64,000 nt of DNA, from NCBI RefSeq assembly GCF_017893965.1, contig NZ_CP054142.1:992001-1056000 (forward strand). Direction: 5' to 3'. Under the pieces are notes generated by a model. The model was given only the letters and a program-made list of their open reading frames with translations. It had not been told where the DNA came from and made no database searches. The position numbers and the translations under genes are program-made. Numbering within the stretch: the stretch's first letter is position 1; every line of letters begins with the position of its first letter. Shown in pieces: positions 9,146-17,728 of the stretch. This DNA is from Treponema parvum (GTDB lineage: Bacteria; Spirochaetota; Spirochaetia; Treponematales; Treponemataceae).

Positions 9146-9908
9146 TACTATAAACTTCATTGATTTTGAAAAACAGACAGAGATAAAAAATCAAAATTTA
9201 AACCATATTATTAGGATTTCGGGATTGGAAAAGACGTATACCGGTACCGGTGAAAAACTTACGGTTTTAAAAAATCTTGACTGCAATATTCCGTACGGTG
9301 CAAAGGCCGTAATAACCGGAGAAAGCGGCTGCGGCAAAAGTACTTTCTTAAATATCTTATCGGGTATTGACAGCGTAACTGCGGGAATCGTAAACATAGG
9401 TCCTTATTGTATAACTTCTTTGGATGAAGATTCCCTTGCGGAATACCGTTCTTCATTTTTGGGAATGATATTTCAATTTCATTATCTGCTTAAGGATTTT
9501 ACGGCTCTTGAAAATGTTTTTATGCCTGCATATATGGCGGGGCTTTCTAAAAAAGAAGCCGAAGAAAGGGCGAGGCGGCTTTTAAATGACGTAGGGCTTT
9601 CAAACCGTGAAACACATTTGCCGTCGGAACTTTCAGGGGGAGAAAGACAGAGAGTCGCCGTCGCCCGTGCGCTTGTAAACGATCCTGAGCTTTTGCTTGC
9701 CGACGAGCCTACGGGAAACCTTGATCCCGCCAACGCCGCTGTGATCGGTGAACTGCTTTTTTCAATGACGGAACAATATAAAAAGACCTTGGTTCTTGTC
9801 ACTCACGATCTTAATTTGGCTTCGATGGGTAACATTCATTATACTATAAAAGACGGAACCTTGGTAAGGCTGACAGGGAGCGGCGGGCAAGAGATTCGAT
9901 CAGAATAG
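9138..9908 (+). CDS. lolD: Lipoprotein-releasing ABC ATPase LolD
   Basis: 256 residues. Walker A GESGCGKST (~residues 61-69), Q-loop in MIFQFHYLLKDFTALENV, signature LSGGERQRVAVARAL, Walker B LLLADEPTGNLDP and switch His in LVTHD are all intact. The FHYLL stretch after the Q-loop is typical of the MacB/LolD/FtsE subfamily. It sits between the two Lol permeases, overlapping lolC by 8 bp. After its stop there are ~155 bp of hairpin repeats before the second permease. Confidence 0.93.
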   Translation: MSDTINFIDFEKQTEIKNQNLNHIIRISGLEKTYTGTGEKLTVLKNLDCNIPYGAKAVITGESGCGKSTFLNILSGIDSVTAGIVNIGPYCITSLDEDSLAEYRSSFLGMIFQFHYLLKDFTALENVFMPAYMAGLSKKEAEERARRLLNDVGLSNRETHLPSELSGGERQRVAVARALVNDPELLLADEPTGNLDPANAAVIGELLFSMTEQYKKTLVLVTHDLNLASMGNIHYTIKDGTLVRLTGSGGQEIRSE

Positions 9909-9916
9909 GAAGTGTT

Positions 9917-10057
9917 TAACTTCGACCGCTGAGATATCGCGGTCTCGTAAACTTCGAGTTTCCTTTCAGGAAACTCGCTATTGAACTGTGCGCAAAGAGC
10001 GCACGAAAACGGCACTCTCGGAAATCGAAATTTCCTCGCATGCCGTTTTTTATAGGA
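9917..10057 (+). repeat. Composite hairpin repeat in front of lolE (copy 1)
   Basis: Four tandem stem-loops: GACCGC/GCGGTC (9924-9944); GAGTTTCCT/AGGAAACTC (9956-9976); GTGCGC/GCGCAC (9988-10004); and a two-step hairpin with outer arms AAAACGGCA (10006-10014) and TGCCGTTTT (10041-10049) around inner GGAAAT-cgaa-ATTTCC (10020-10035). The right outer arm ends 4 nt before the AGGA ribosome site of lolE. Related copies lie elsewhere in the window with altered but still pairing stems. Confidence 0.85.
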
Positions 10058-10063
10058 TCATAT

Positions 10064-11389
10064 ATGACTTTGAATTCTTCTTTACTTTTTGCGCGCCGCC
10101 TGATATTTCCGCGCATAGAAAAAAAATCTTCCGCTCACAGAAGTTTGCTCGGCGCCTTGTTGTGCATAAGCATAAGCCTTGTTCCTTTGATCGTAGTCTT
10201 AAGCGTCGCCGAAGGGATGATCGAAGGGATAACTCAGCGTATCATAGGGCTTTCGTCTTCGCATTTGCAGGCGGATTTTTTAGCACCCGGAAAAAACGGC
10301 CTGTCTTTGGAATATTTGGACAGTGCGGCAAAAAAACTTTTGTCAATAAACGGCATAGTTTCTTCTTACCCTGAAATTGAAGGAGCCGCCCTTGCGTTAT
10401 CTTCTGCAGGAAGAACGGGGGCTGCGGTTCGCGCCGTTCCGAGCGATATTTTTCAAAAAAATCGCTCGTACATGTCCTTGTTTTCGGTTGCGGAAGGAAG
10501 GGCGGAGCTTACTCTTTCGCAAAATTCGGCGGTTATAGGAAAAAAAATAGCGTCGGATCTCGGACTTTCGGAGGGAAGTTCGTTTAGGCTCGTAACCTCA
10601 AAATTTATTGCAGGAAGACTTGTTCCGCGCGTAACGGTTTTTACCGTGGCGGGCATAGTTTCATGCGGATATCAGGAACTCGATTCTCTTTGGGTTTTTA
10701 TTCCGATTGAAAAAGGACTGTCCGTCCTTGATCCGGAATCTTCGGATGTAAGCATAAAACTTGAAACGGAGGACGCTTTTTCTTCCGACTTGGTTCGCCT
10801 CTCCTATGAAGTTCAAAGAGCTGCGGGTAAAAATATCCGCGTTTACCGCTGGGATGAACTTAATGTTTCCGAATATGAAAATTTCGCTTCTACGAAGGCG
10901 CTGCTCTTTTTTATAATGCTTTTAATCGTCCTTGTAGCTTCGGTAAATATATTTTCCGCCCTAATCATGCTCTCTATGGAACGCCGTCGTGAAATCGCGG
11001 TTTTAAAAAGTTTCGGCGCGACGAAGCGGGGCATAACGCTTTCATTTTTGATAACGGGAACGGTTACAGGACTTGGCGGACTTTTGATCGGACTTCCCGC
11101 AGGGATTTTGTGTGCCGTAAATATAAATAAAATTTTATTATTTATTGAAAAAATACTAAACTTCGGCGCAAAATTTGTGTATCTTTTAATGAAGGGAGGC
11201 GGGAACGACTTTACAAAATTGGAATTGCTGGATCCCGCCTATTATCTTCAGACAATACCCATAAGGATTCCGCTTTTTGAATTGTCGGTTGTAGCGATAG
11301 GAACCTTGCTTTTGTCTCTGGCTGCGTCGGTGCTCCCCGCCGTGCGCGCCGGAAGTGAAAAGCCAATTGAGACTTTTAGAAAAACTTAG
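10064..11389 (+). CDS. lolE: Lipoprotein-releasing permease, LolC/LolE family (second copy)
   Basis: 441 residues from ATG 10064, chosen because AGGA at 10054-10057 is correctly spaced. An in-frame ATG at 10040 lies inside the repeat hairpin and is rejected. The topology matches the first permease: helix 1 LLGALLCISISLVPLIVVLSVAEGM, a periplasmic domain (~residues 65-285), then ALLFFIMLLIVLVASVNIFSALIMLSMERRREIAVLKSFGATKRG and two final helices. With LolC and LolD it forms the heterodimeric LolCDE exporter. Unlike lolC-lolD, it is separated from lolD by a repeat block that supplies its leader, so its translation may be set independently. mcsA starts 15 bp after its stop. Confidence 0.88.
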   Translation: MTLNSSLLFARRLIFPRIEKKSSAHRSLLGALLCISISLVPLIVVLSVAEGMIEGITQRIIGLSSSHLQADFLAPGKNGLSLEYLDSAAKKLLSINGIVSSYPEIEGAALALSSAGRTGAAVRAVPSDIFQKNRSYMSLFSVAEGRAELTLSQNSAVIGKKIASDLGLSEGSSFRLVTSKFIAGRLVPRVTVFTVAGIVSCGYQELDSLWVFIPIEKGLSVLDPESSDVSIKLETEDAFSSDLVRLSYEVQRAAGKNIRVYRWDELNVSEYENFASTKALLFFIMLLIVLVASVNIFSALIMLSMERRREIAVLKSFGATKRGITLSFLITGTVTGLGGLLIGLPAGILCAVNINKILLFIEKILNFGAKFVYLLMKGGGNDFTKLELLDPAYYLQTIPIRIPLFELSVVAIGTLLLSLAASVLPAVRAGSEKPIETFRKT

Positions 11390-11404
11390 CGCAAGGAGCG
11401 GTTT

Positions 11405-11953
11405 ATGGTGTGTGACTTTTGCCGTAAAAATGAAGCCGTTTTATTTATAGAGCAATTAAGCGTCGCCGGTAAAAAAAAGATAAATTTGTGCATGGAATGC
11501 GCCGTAAAATACGGAATATCCCCCGATCCTAAATCCATCGAAAGCTCGATAGGTTCTTTGTTTTCGGATTTTGCCCAAAAAACAAGAACTTCTTATGAAG
11601 AAAAATCCCGCCTTTGCCCGGTATGCGGACAGAGTCTTTCCGGCATAAAACGCACGGGTTATACAGGATGCCCGGAATGCTATTCGGTTTTTTCTTCTGA
11701 AATAAAAGAAATGCTCAAAGCGAAAAATATTTTGGGGCCGTATACAGGATCTATGCCTGCAAGACTTACTTCTTTTCGCTCCCGTATTACCGACCGCATG
11801 GACATTCAGGCAAAACTTAACGCTTCGTTAAAAAGCGAAAACTATGAAAAAGCCGCCATGTATCGCGATTATCTAAAGGCGTTGGAGAGATCTTCGGTTT
11901 CAGACGGCTCGGGCGAACTTTTTCCTGAGGAAGATGGAAATGAAAAAAAATAA
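11405..11953 (+). CDS. mcsA: McsA-type zinc-finger/UVR adaptor
   Basis: 182 residues. The N-terminus has zinc-binding pairs CDFC and CMEC (~residues 3-37), followed by CPVC and CPEC pairs (~residues 74-97). A C-terminal UVR motif (~residues 135-165, LNASLKSENYEKAAMYRDYLKAL) is the segment that contacts ClpC/McsB in Firmicutes. McsA activates the arginine kinase McsB and protects cysteines against metal or thiol stress in B. subtilis. AAGGAG at 11394-11399 gives the start. It overlaps mcsB by about 14 bp, so the two are translationally coupled. Confidence 0.9.
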   Translation: MVCDFCRKNEAVLFIEQLSVAGKKKINLCMECAVKYGISPDPKSIESSIGSLFSDFAQKTRTSYEEKSRLCPVCGQSLSGIKRTGYTGCPECYSVFSSEIKEMLKAKNILGPYTGSMPARLTSFRSRITDRMDIQAKLNASLKSENYEKAAMYRDYLKALERSSVSDGSGELFPEEDGNEKK

Positions 11954-13034
11954 CATTGACTCGTCGTCCGCAGGTTCCTGGTATTCTAAAGACGGAAAAG
12001 ACAACGATGTGGTGCTTTCGACAAGGGTGCGCTTGGCGCGGAACCTTGCGAATTTTCCTTTTCCTTCGCATTTTCGCGGCGACGACGCTTCTCGTGTGCA
12101 AACGCTTGTGTTCGATTCGTTTTCAAAGGTTGAAGATCCCGATTCGTATCAAACCGTCGCCTTAAAAAGCATAGATGACAGCGGAATTAAAATTCTTACG
12201 GAACGGGGACTTATCGACGATCAGCCCGGCAGCGGTATTGTAATGGGAGCTGAAGACGATCTTTTTTGTCTTGTAAACAGCAAGGATCATCTTCGCATCG
12301 CGTCTTTTGTAACCGGTTTCGACTGTAAGGCTTGTTATGAAATTTGCAGATCTCTTGACGATCAGCTTCAAAAATCACTGCAATTTGCAGCTTCCTACGA
12401 ATTCGGTTTTTTAACTTCGTCGGTGAGCGACGTAGGCAGCGGAATGAAAATATCCGTGCGGCTTCATCTTCCGTCGCTGTCCTATGTCGGAAAAATTCCT
12501 GAAATTTCATCTTCCCTTCAAAAAAACGGCTGTGTTTTCAGCGCTTGCTTCGGTTCGTCTTCATCCTTTTCATCGGCTTTGGGCGCTTATTATGAGGTTT
12601 CCACGTCTTCATCTTTTACCGGCAATGAATTCGATCAGATATTTTCACTGGCTTCTTCAATAGTCAACCTCGTTGAAACAGAACGAAAGTTTACAAGGGA
12701 ATATGCCGAAAATATACCGACGGCCGTGCGCGATATTATTTCCCGCTCTTATGCTACAGTCAAATTTTCACGGCTTATAACAAACCGCGAAGCCGTAGAG
12801 ATCATATCCAATATAAAGTGGGCCGTAAATTTAAAGCTTTTAACGGGAATTGAAAACAGAGAACTGTGCGCGCTTTTGTATCGTACAAGGGACGGGCACG
12901 TTCAGTTCGTTCTCAAAAACGGAAATTTTAAGTTTGAAAAAGACATCGAAAGCGATATTAAGTTAAAGACGGACCGTTTAAGGGCTATTATCTTACAGGG
13001 ATCGTTTGAAAACATACTCTTTGCGGACTCCTGA
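11940..13034 (+). CDS. mcsB: McsB-family ATP:guanido phosphotransferase homologue, probably catalytically degenerate
   Basis: 364 residues from ATG 11940; GAGGAAG at 11927-11933 is well spaced for it, while ATG 11934 touches that site. The phosphagen-kinase fold is recognisable (VVLSTRVRLARNL near the start, DHLRI, GSGMKISVRLHLP). Compared with my recollection of B. subtilis McsB, key residues differ. NEEDHIRIQ is NSKDHLRIA here, losing the acidic pair. LTSCPTNVGTGLR is LTSSVSDVGSGMK, with Ser for the essential Cys and Lys for Arg. The VRGIYGEGSEA nucleotide loop is FSACFGSSSSF. It therefore probably cannot make phosphoarginine but may still bridge McsA and ClpC. Its place in mcsA-mcsB-clpC is standard; ctsR is missing. 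Confidence 0.88.
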   Translation: MKKNNIDSSSAGSWYSKDGKDNDVVLSTRVRLARNLANFPFPSHFRGDDASRVQTLVFDSFSKVEDPDSYQTVALKSIDDSGIKILTERGLIDDQPGSGIVMGAEDDLFCLVNSKDHLRIASFVTGFDCKACYEICRSLDDQLQKSLQFAASYEFGFLTSSVSDVGSGMKISVRLHLPSLSYVGKIPEISSSLQKNGCVFSACFGSSSSFSSALGAYYEVSTSSSFTGNEFDQIFSLASSIVNLVETERKFTREYAENIPTAVRDIISRSYATVKFSRLITNREAVEIISNIKWAVNLKLLTGIENRELCALLYRTRDGHVQFVLKNGNFKFEKDIESDIKLKTDRLRAIILQGSFENILFADS

Positions 13035-13085
13035 GCAAGGGTATTGACCTGTCGCAACTGCAATCGCGACGGTCAGCGCGCAGTT

Positions 13086-13115
13086 TTGACTTGCCGGCCG
13101 TATTGAGTGTATAAT
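13086..13115 (+). promoter_or_regulatory. Promoter of clpC
   Basis: TTGACT at 13086-13091, an 18-bp spacer and TATAAT at 13110-13115, 35 bp before the clpC ATG. This gives clpC its own promoter besides read-through from mcsAB. A GACC-tGTCGC / GCGAC-gGTC hairpin (about 13046-13074) lies between mcsB and the promoter. It has no T-tract, so I do not call it a terminator. Confidence 0.65.
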
Positions 13116-13149
13116 TTGTTCAAGCTGTCACATAACAGGATGGAATTTT

Positions 13150-15738
13150 ATGAAACAATTTTCTCCAAGAGCTCACCGTCTTATAGCTTCTCTTGCGCAA
13201 GACGAAGGGCGAAAGAGCGGAAGCGATTACCTTTATCCCGAACATGTGCTTTTGGCGCTGCTTAAAAGCGGTGACGGTTTGGGATTTATTCTTTTACAGA
13301 CGCTTCACATAAATATTTTAACATATCAGCTTACCCTTGAGCAAAGTCTAACCGTGCGCACTCCTGTCAATTCTTTCGGCGATCTTCCCCTGTCGCGCAG
13401 GTTCAATAATATGCTCGACGTCGCTTCGGCCGAATCGGGTTCTCTTCGTAATGAGTATATAGGCACGGAACACATTGTCATCGCCGCTATCCGTGAGGAT
13501 CTCAGCATTACGTCCCATTTTTTTCAAAAGGCGGGCGTAAATCTGGATGACGTTATAAATACTCTTCGCGACATTCAAGCCAGAATTCCCTCTTCGGGTT
13601 CTCCGAAGTCTGCAAAAAGTCTTGCCGCTTCAGTTTTTCAGAGTCTTATGGGAGAAGGAAACGCCAAACGGCCTGAAGTGATTTCTTCTTCTCCGCCGCC
13701 GCAGGGCAGATCTCAGTCTGCACAAAACGCTCAAAAATCGTTTTTGGCCGAATTCAGCCGCGATCTTACCGCAAACGCCGTAGAAGGAAAAACCGATCCT
13801 GTCGTAGGCCGCGACATTGAAATTCTCCGCGTCATACAGATTCTTTCGCGCCGTACGAAAAATAATCCCGTTTTGATCGGAGAGCCGGGCGTAGGTAAAA
13901 CCGCGATCATAGAAGGTCTTGCGCAGCGTATTGCGGAAGGGAGCGTCCCCAAGAACCTTTTAAAAAAACGGATATTGTCGCTGGATCTTGCTGCGATGAT
14001 CGCCGGAACAAAGTACAGGGGCGAATTTGAAGAGCGCATGAAGCGCATGATGAAAGAAATAAACGATTCTAAAAACATCATACTTTTTGTGGACGAACTT
14101 CATACTATAATCGGGGCGGGCGGGCCGGAAGGCACGCTGGACGCTTCCAATATGATAAAACCTGCCTTGAGCCGCGGAGAACTTCAGATAATCGGAGCGA
14201 CAACTATAAAAGAATATCGCAAATATGTTGAAAAAGATTCCGCTCTTGAAAGAAGATTTCAGATCGTAAGAATCGAAGAGCCGTCCGACACCGATACGGC
14301 AAAAATTCTTGAAGGAATACGTAAAAAATATGAAGATTTTCACGGCGTAGTTTACGACGAAGGCGTGATTCCCGCCATTGTAAAATTCGCCCACCGTTAT
14401 ATACCTGAAAGGTTTTTGCCCGACAAGGCCATTGATATTTTGGACGAAGCCGGCGCGGCAAAAAAAATTCAGGAAGACGACAGGCCTTCCGAACTTGTGG
14501 AGCTTGAAAAAAATATAGAAGAGTTGGGCGAAGAAAAAAGACGCCTCGTAAGGGAACAGGATTATGAAAAGGCTGCCCTCATTCGCGACAAGGTAAAGGC
14601 TCTTAAAGAAAGACTGGAAATTTTCAGCCGTTACTGGCGGGAAAACGGACAAACTTTAAAACACATAACCGAACAGGATGTGTGTAAAATAATAAGCAAT
14701 ATGACCGGTATTCCCGCCGCTCAATTGGATAACAGCGAAGCCAGGCGTCTTTTGACTATGGAAAAAGAAATTCACAAGGAAGTGATAGGTCAAGACGAAG
14801 CCATCAATCTTATTTCGAGCGCGGTCCGAAGAAACCGTGCGGGCGTGTCTTCCGTAAAGCGTCCCATAGGCTCGTTTATATTTTTAGGGCCTACGGGCGT
14901 AGGAAAAACACAGCTAGCAAAGACGCTTGCGAAATTTCTGTTCGGAACCGACGATTCTCTCATACGGATTGATATGTCCGACTACATGGAAAAACATAAC
15001 GCCAGTCGTCTTGTGGGCGCGCCTCCGGGTTACATCGGATATGACGAAGGCGGAATTTTAACCGAACAGGTTCGCCGCCGGCCTTACTCGGTTATTTTGC
15101 TTGATGAAATCGAAAAAGCTCATCCGGACATTTTCAATCTTTTGCTTCAACTTCTGGAAGAAGGGGAGTTAAGCGATAATCTGGGCCATACGGTGAATTT
15201 CAGGAACACCGTTATCATAATGACAAGCAACGCAGGCGCGCGCGAAATTACGGGAGAAAGCCATGTAGGTTTTTCCGCAAGCAAAGAAAAATTTATGCCG
15301 TATAATGAAATTCGCGCGGGAGCAATCGCCGAATTGAAAAAAATCATGAGTCCCGAACTTTTAAACCGCATAGACGACGTTGTGGTTTTTAACGCTTTAA
15401 ATCGAGAACAGGTTTCATCGATACTGAACATACAGCTTTTGGAACTTGAAGAGCGCCTTGAAGAAAAAGGATTTTCGTTAGCTCTCAGCTCAAAGGCCAG
15501 ATCTTATCTTGTAGACAACGGCTATGATCCTTCTATGGGGGCTCGTCCTATGCGCCGTCTCATACAAAGAGAAATAGAAGACGCTCTTTCGATAATCATC
15601 CTTTCAGGCGAAGGCGAAACGGGTGATACTGTCTTTGTGGATAAAGGCAAGAATTCCTTGACGGTAAAATTCCGCAAAAAAAGAAAGGCGAATCATCCGG
15701 CAACGGCCGAAAAACCCCTTATTGAAGCCGCACGGTGA
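13150..15738 (+). CDS. clpC: ATP-dependent Clp unfoldase ClpC
   Basis: 862 residues. An N-domain (~1-140) with two Clp repeats keeps both Glu positions that bind phosphoarginine in Bacillus ClpC ([11 protein letters not shown] and [11 protein letters not shown]). AAA+ 1 has Walker [10 protein letters not shown] (~residue 244) and Walker [14 protein letters not shown]. The middle region carries a UVR motif ([20 protein letters not shown], ~residues 477-496), diagnostic of ClpC rather than ClpA/B. AAA+ 2 has Walker [10 protein letters not shown] (~residue 580) and Walker [13 protein letters not shown]. It unfolds substrates for ClpP, which is not in the window. The preserved N-domain contrasts with the degenerate McsB upstream. 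Confidence 0.95.
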   Translation: MKQFSPRAHRLIASLAQDEGRKSGSDYLYPEHVLLALLKSGDGLGFILLQTLHINILTYQLTLEQSLTVRTPVNSFGDLPLSRRFNNMLDVASAESGSLRNEYIGTEHIVIAAIREDLSITSHFFQKAGVNLDDVINTLRDIQARIPSSGSPKSAKSLAASVFQSLMGEGNAKRPEVISSSPPPQGRSQSAQNAQKSFLAEFSRDLTANAVEGKTDPVVGRDIEILRVIQILSRRTKNNPVLIGEPGVGKTAIIEGLAQRIAEGSVPKNLLKKRILSLDLAAMIAGTKYRGEFEERMKRMMKEINDSKNIILFVDELHTIIGAGGPEGTLDASNMIKPALSRGELQIIGATTIKEYRKYVEKDSALERRFQIVRIEEPSDTDTAKILEGIRKKYEDFHGVVYDEGVIPAIVKFAHRYIPERFLPDKAIDILDEAGAAKKIQEDDRPSELVELEKNIEELGEEKRRLVREQDYEKAALIRDKVKALKERLEIFSRYWRENGQTLKHITEQDVCKIISNMTGIPAAQLDNSEARRLLTMEKEIHKEVIGQDEAINLISSAVRRNRAGVSSVKRPIGSFIFLGPTGVGKTQLAKTLAKFLFGTDDSLIRIDMSDYMEKHNASRLVGAPPGYIGYDEGGILTEQVRRRPYSVILLDEIEKAHPDIFNLLLQLLEEGELSDNLGHTVNFRNTVIIMTSNAGAREITGESHVGFSASKEKFMPYNEIRAGAIAELKKIMSPELLNRIDDVVVFNALNREQVSSILNIQLLELEERLEEKGFSLALSSKARSYLVDNGYDPSMGARPMRRLIQREIEDALSIIILSGEGETGDTVFVDKGKNSLTVKFRKKRKANHPATAEKPLIEAAR

Positions 15739-15750
15739 TAAGGATTTACG

Positions 15751-17052
15751 ATGCAAAGGTTAAATTTTTCAGATTTCGGTAAAAAGTTGACCGAAAATTC
15801 GGGCATATTGCAGCTTATGGACGATCTTGGACAACCCTTACCCCCGGGGCATTCCTTTCAGCTGGGCGGAGGAAATCCGGCCCGCATCCCCGAACTTGAC
15901 GAAATGTATCAGAGCGAAATGGCAAAGATAATGGCTGCGGACGATTCGTTCGGTCAATTGATCGGACGTTACGACGCTCCCGGCGGGAGAGTTTCTTTTT
16001 TAGACGATATAGCCAGTTGTCTTTCCGGAAAATACGGCTGGAATATCACTTCGGAAAATATCGCCGTAACGAACGGCAGTCAAACCGCAATGTTTTATCT
16101 TTTTAATCTGTTCGGCGGCACAAGCACTGAAAACGGCGTTGCCGAAAAAAAGACCGTAGTGTTTCCCCTTGTTCCCGAATATATAGGTTACGCCGATCAG
16201 GGAATAGAAAAAGATATGTTCGTCGGGATTCCGGCTTTATTTGAAATTTTCGACGACCATACTTTTAAATATTCAGTTGATTTTCTCGTACTTGAAAAAT
16301 ATCTTGCAGAACACGACAACGTCGGCGCCCTATGCGTAACCCGCCCTACAAACCCTACGGGAAACGTCCTAACCGACGATGAAATTCTTCATCTTTCAAA
16401 ACTTGCCGTGCGCTACGACATTCCTTTGATAATAGACAACGCCTACGGGCTTCCGTGGCCCGACATTATTTTTACGGACAGCGCCGGCCCGTTTTTTTCG
16501 GAAAATGTCATCTTGTCCATGAGCATGTCAAAAATAGGACTGCCGTCGATGAGAACCGGAATTATCATCGCGCAAAAAGAGATCGCAAAGGCCGTATCAA
16601 ACATCAACGCCATCATCTCTTTGACAACCGCAAGCGCGGGACAGGCAATCGCTTCAAGCCTCATAAGAAGCGGAAAACTTCTTGACTGCGCAAAAAACAT
16701 AGTCCGCCCGTTTTATGAAAAGAGATCCAAAGACGCTCAAACGTGGATCCATAAGTATTTTGCAGGAACGAATTATGCCGTTCACAAAAGTGAAGGATCG
16801 ATATTTTTGTGGCTATTGCTCTTCGATCTTAAAATTCCTACAAAGGAATTATACTGTCAACTTAAAAAATGCGGAGTTATAGTCGTTCCCGGCGAATATT
16901 TTTTCTTCGGCGATGCGAGTGACGGTTCCTTTCCGCCGGTAAAAGATCATCCTCACTATGACAAGTGTCTCAGACTTAACTATTCGCGCCCTGCAGAAGA
17001 AACGGAAGAAGGAATAAGAATAATTTCCGAAGTATACAGAAAATACTGCTGA
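15751..17052 (+). CDS. avtA: Valine-pyruvate aminotransferase AvtA
   Basis: 433 residues, collinear along its length with E. coli AvtA as I remember it: LGGGNPARIPE near the start, NGSQTAMFYLFNLFGG, PLVPEYIGYADQG, VTRPTNPTGNV, IDNAYGLPWPDIIF and SMSKIGLPSMRTGIIIA with the PLP Lys in SMSK (~residue 260). It is a fold-type I, PLP-dependent enzyme that exchanges amino groups among alanine/valine and pyruvate/2-oxoisovalerate. It begins 12 bp after clpC, with AAGGA before the ATG, so it is probably in the clpC transcript. Confidence 0.9.
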   Translation: MQRLNFSDFGKKLTENSGILQLMDDLGQPLPPGHSFQLGGGNPARIPELDEMYQSEMAKIMAADDSFGQLIGRYDAPGGRVSFLDDIASCLSGKYGWNITSENIAVTNGSQTAMFYLFNLFGGTSTENGVAEKKTVVFPLVPEYIGYADQGIEKDMFVGIPALFEIFDDHTFKYSVDFLVLEKYLAEHDNVGALCVTRPTNPTGNVLTDDEILHLSKLAVRYDIPLIIDNAYGLPWPDIIFTDSAGPFFSENVILSMSMSKIGLPSMRTGIIIAQKEIAKAVSNINAIISLTTASAGQAIASSLIRSGKLLDCAKNIVRPFYEKRSKDAQTWIHKYFAGTNYAVHKSEGSIFLWLLLFDLKIPTKELYCQLKKCGVIVVPGEYFFFGDASDGSFPPVKDHPHYDKCLRLNYSRPAEETEEGIRIISEVYRKYC

Positions 17053-17123
17053 AGCGGAAAACGAATGTGCCTGCTTGCCTGCTGATGCCGTAATAGGGTA
17101 AAATTGCGATAATGAGGTTCAGT

Positions 17124-17726
17124 ATGAATAAGGAATTTCTGCCGTATAATGTTGTACGTAATAATGCTCTTAAAATTGCGCACCGTATATATCACGAAGG
17201 GTTTATTCCCGATGTAATATACAGTTCGCTTCGCGGCGGAGCGTACATGGCAAACGTGATCAGCGAATATTTTAAAATCGTCCGAAAGGATTTTCATCCC
17301 GTATTGTATTCAGCCGTGGTGGCGCGCTCTTATTCCGACATTCGTCAAAACGACAAGGTTATGATCGACGGTTGGACGTACGAGCCCAATTATCTTAGGC
17401 ACGGCGACAAAATCATGCTTGTGGACGATATTTTTGACACGGGCAGAACGATAAACGCCCTTGTGGAAATTCTATTGCAAAAGGGTATTCCGCGCTGCGA
17501 TATAAAAGTTGTGGTTCACGATTATAAACATTTTACTTATAAAGAAAAGCAGCCTATTCAGCCGGACTATTGGTGCAGACGCTTCGATATCCAAAAACCT
17601 GAACAAGATCTTTGGATTCACTATTTAAGCCATGAGCTTGTAGGATTGTCAAAGGAAGAGCTTGAAGAGTATTATTATAAAGACGATCCGGATCTCCGTA
17701 ATATTCTTGAACCTATTCTAGGGTGA
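17124..17726 (+). CDS. Purine-type phosphoribosyltransferase
   Basis: 200 residues from ATG 17124 (GAGG at 17114-17117); the in-frame ATG 17112 lacks a ribosome site. The PRPP-binding signature KIMLVDDIFDTGRTINAL (~residues 96-113) defines the type I PRTase fold, and SSLRGGAYMANVISEYF matches the xanthine/hypoxanthine-guanine class. Residues ~130-170 contain an aromatic-rich hood (YKHFTYKEKQPIQPDYWCRRF). Purine salvage is expected for a host-dependent spirochaete; the exact base is not decidable. The stop overlaps the next gene's alternative GTG. Confidence 0.8.
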   Translation: MNKEFLPYNVVRNNALKIAHRIYHEGFIPDVIYSSLRGGAYMANVISEYFKIVRKDFHPVLYSAVVARSYSDIRQNDKVMIDGWTYEPNYLRHGDKIMLVDDIFDTGRTINALVEILLQKGIPRCDIKVVVHDYKHFTYKEKQPIQPDYWCRRFDIQKPEQDLWIHYLSHELVGLSKEELEEYYYKDDPDLRNILEPILG

Positions 17727-17728
17727 GT

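Noticed and set aside
13960-14652. 230-codon minus-strand frame in clpC
   Set aside because: It is antisense to the AAA+ 1 and middle domain of clpC; aromatic-rich product with no start signal.
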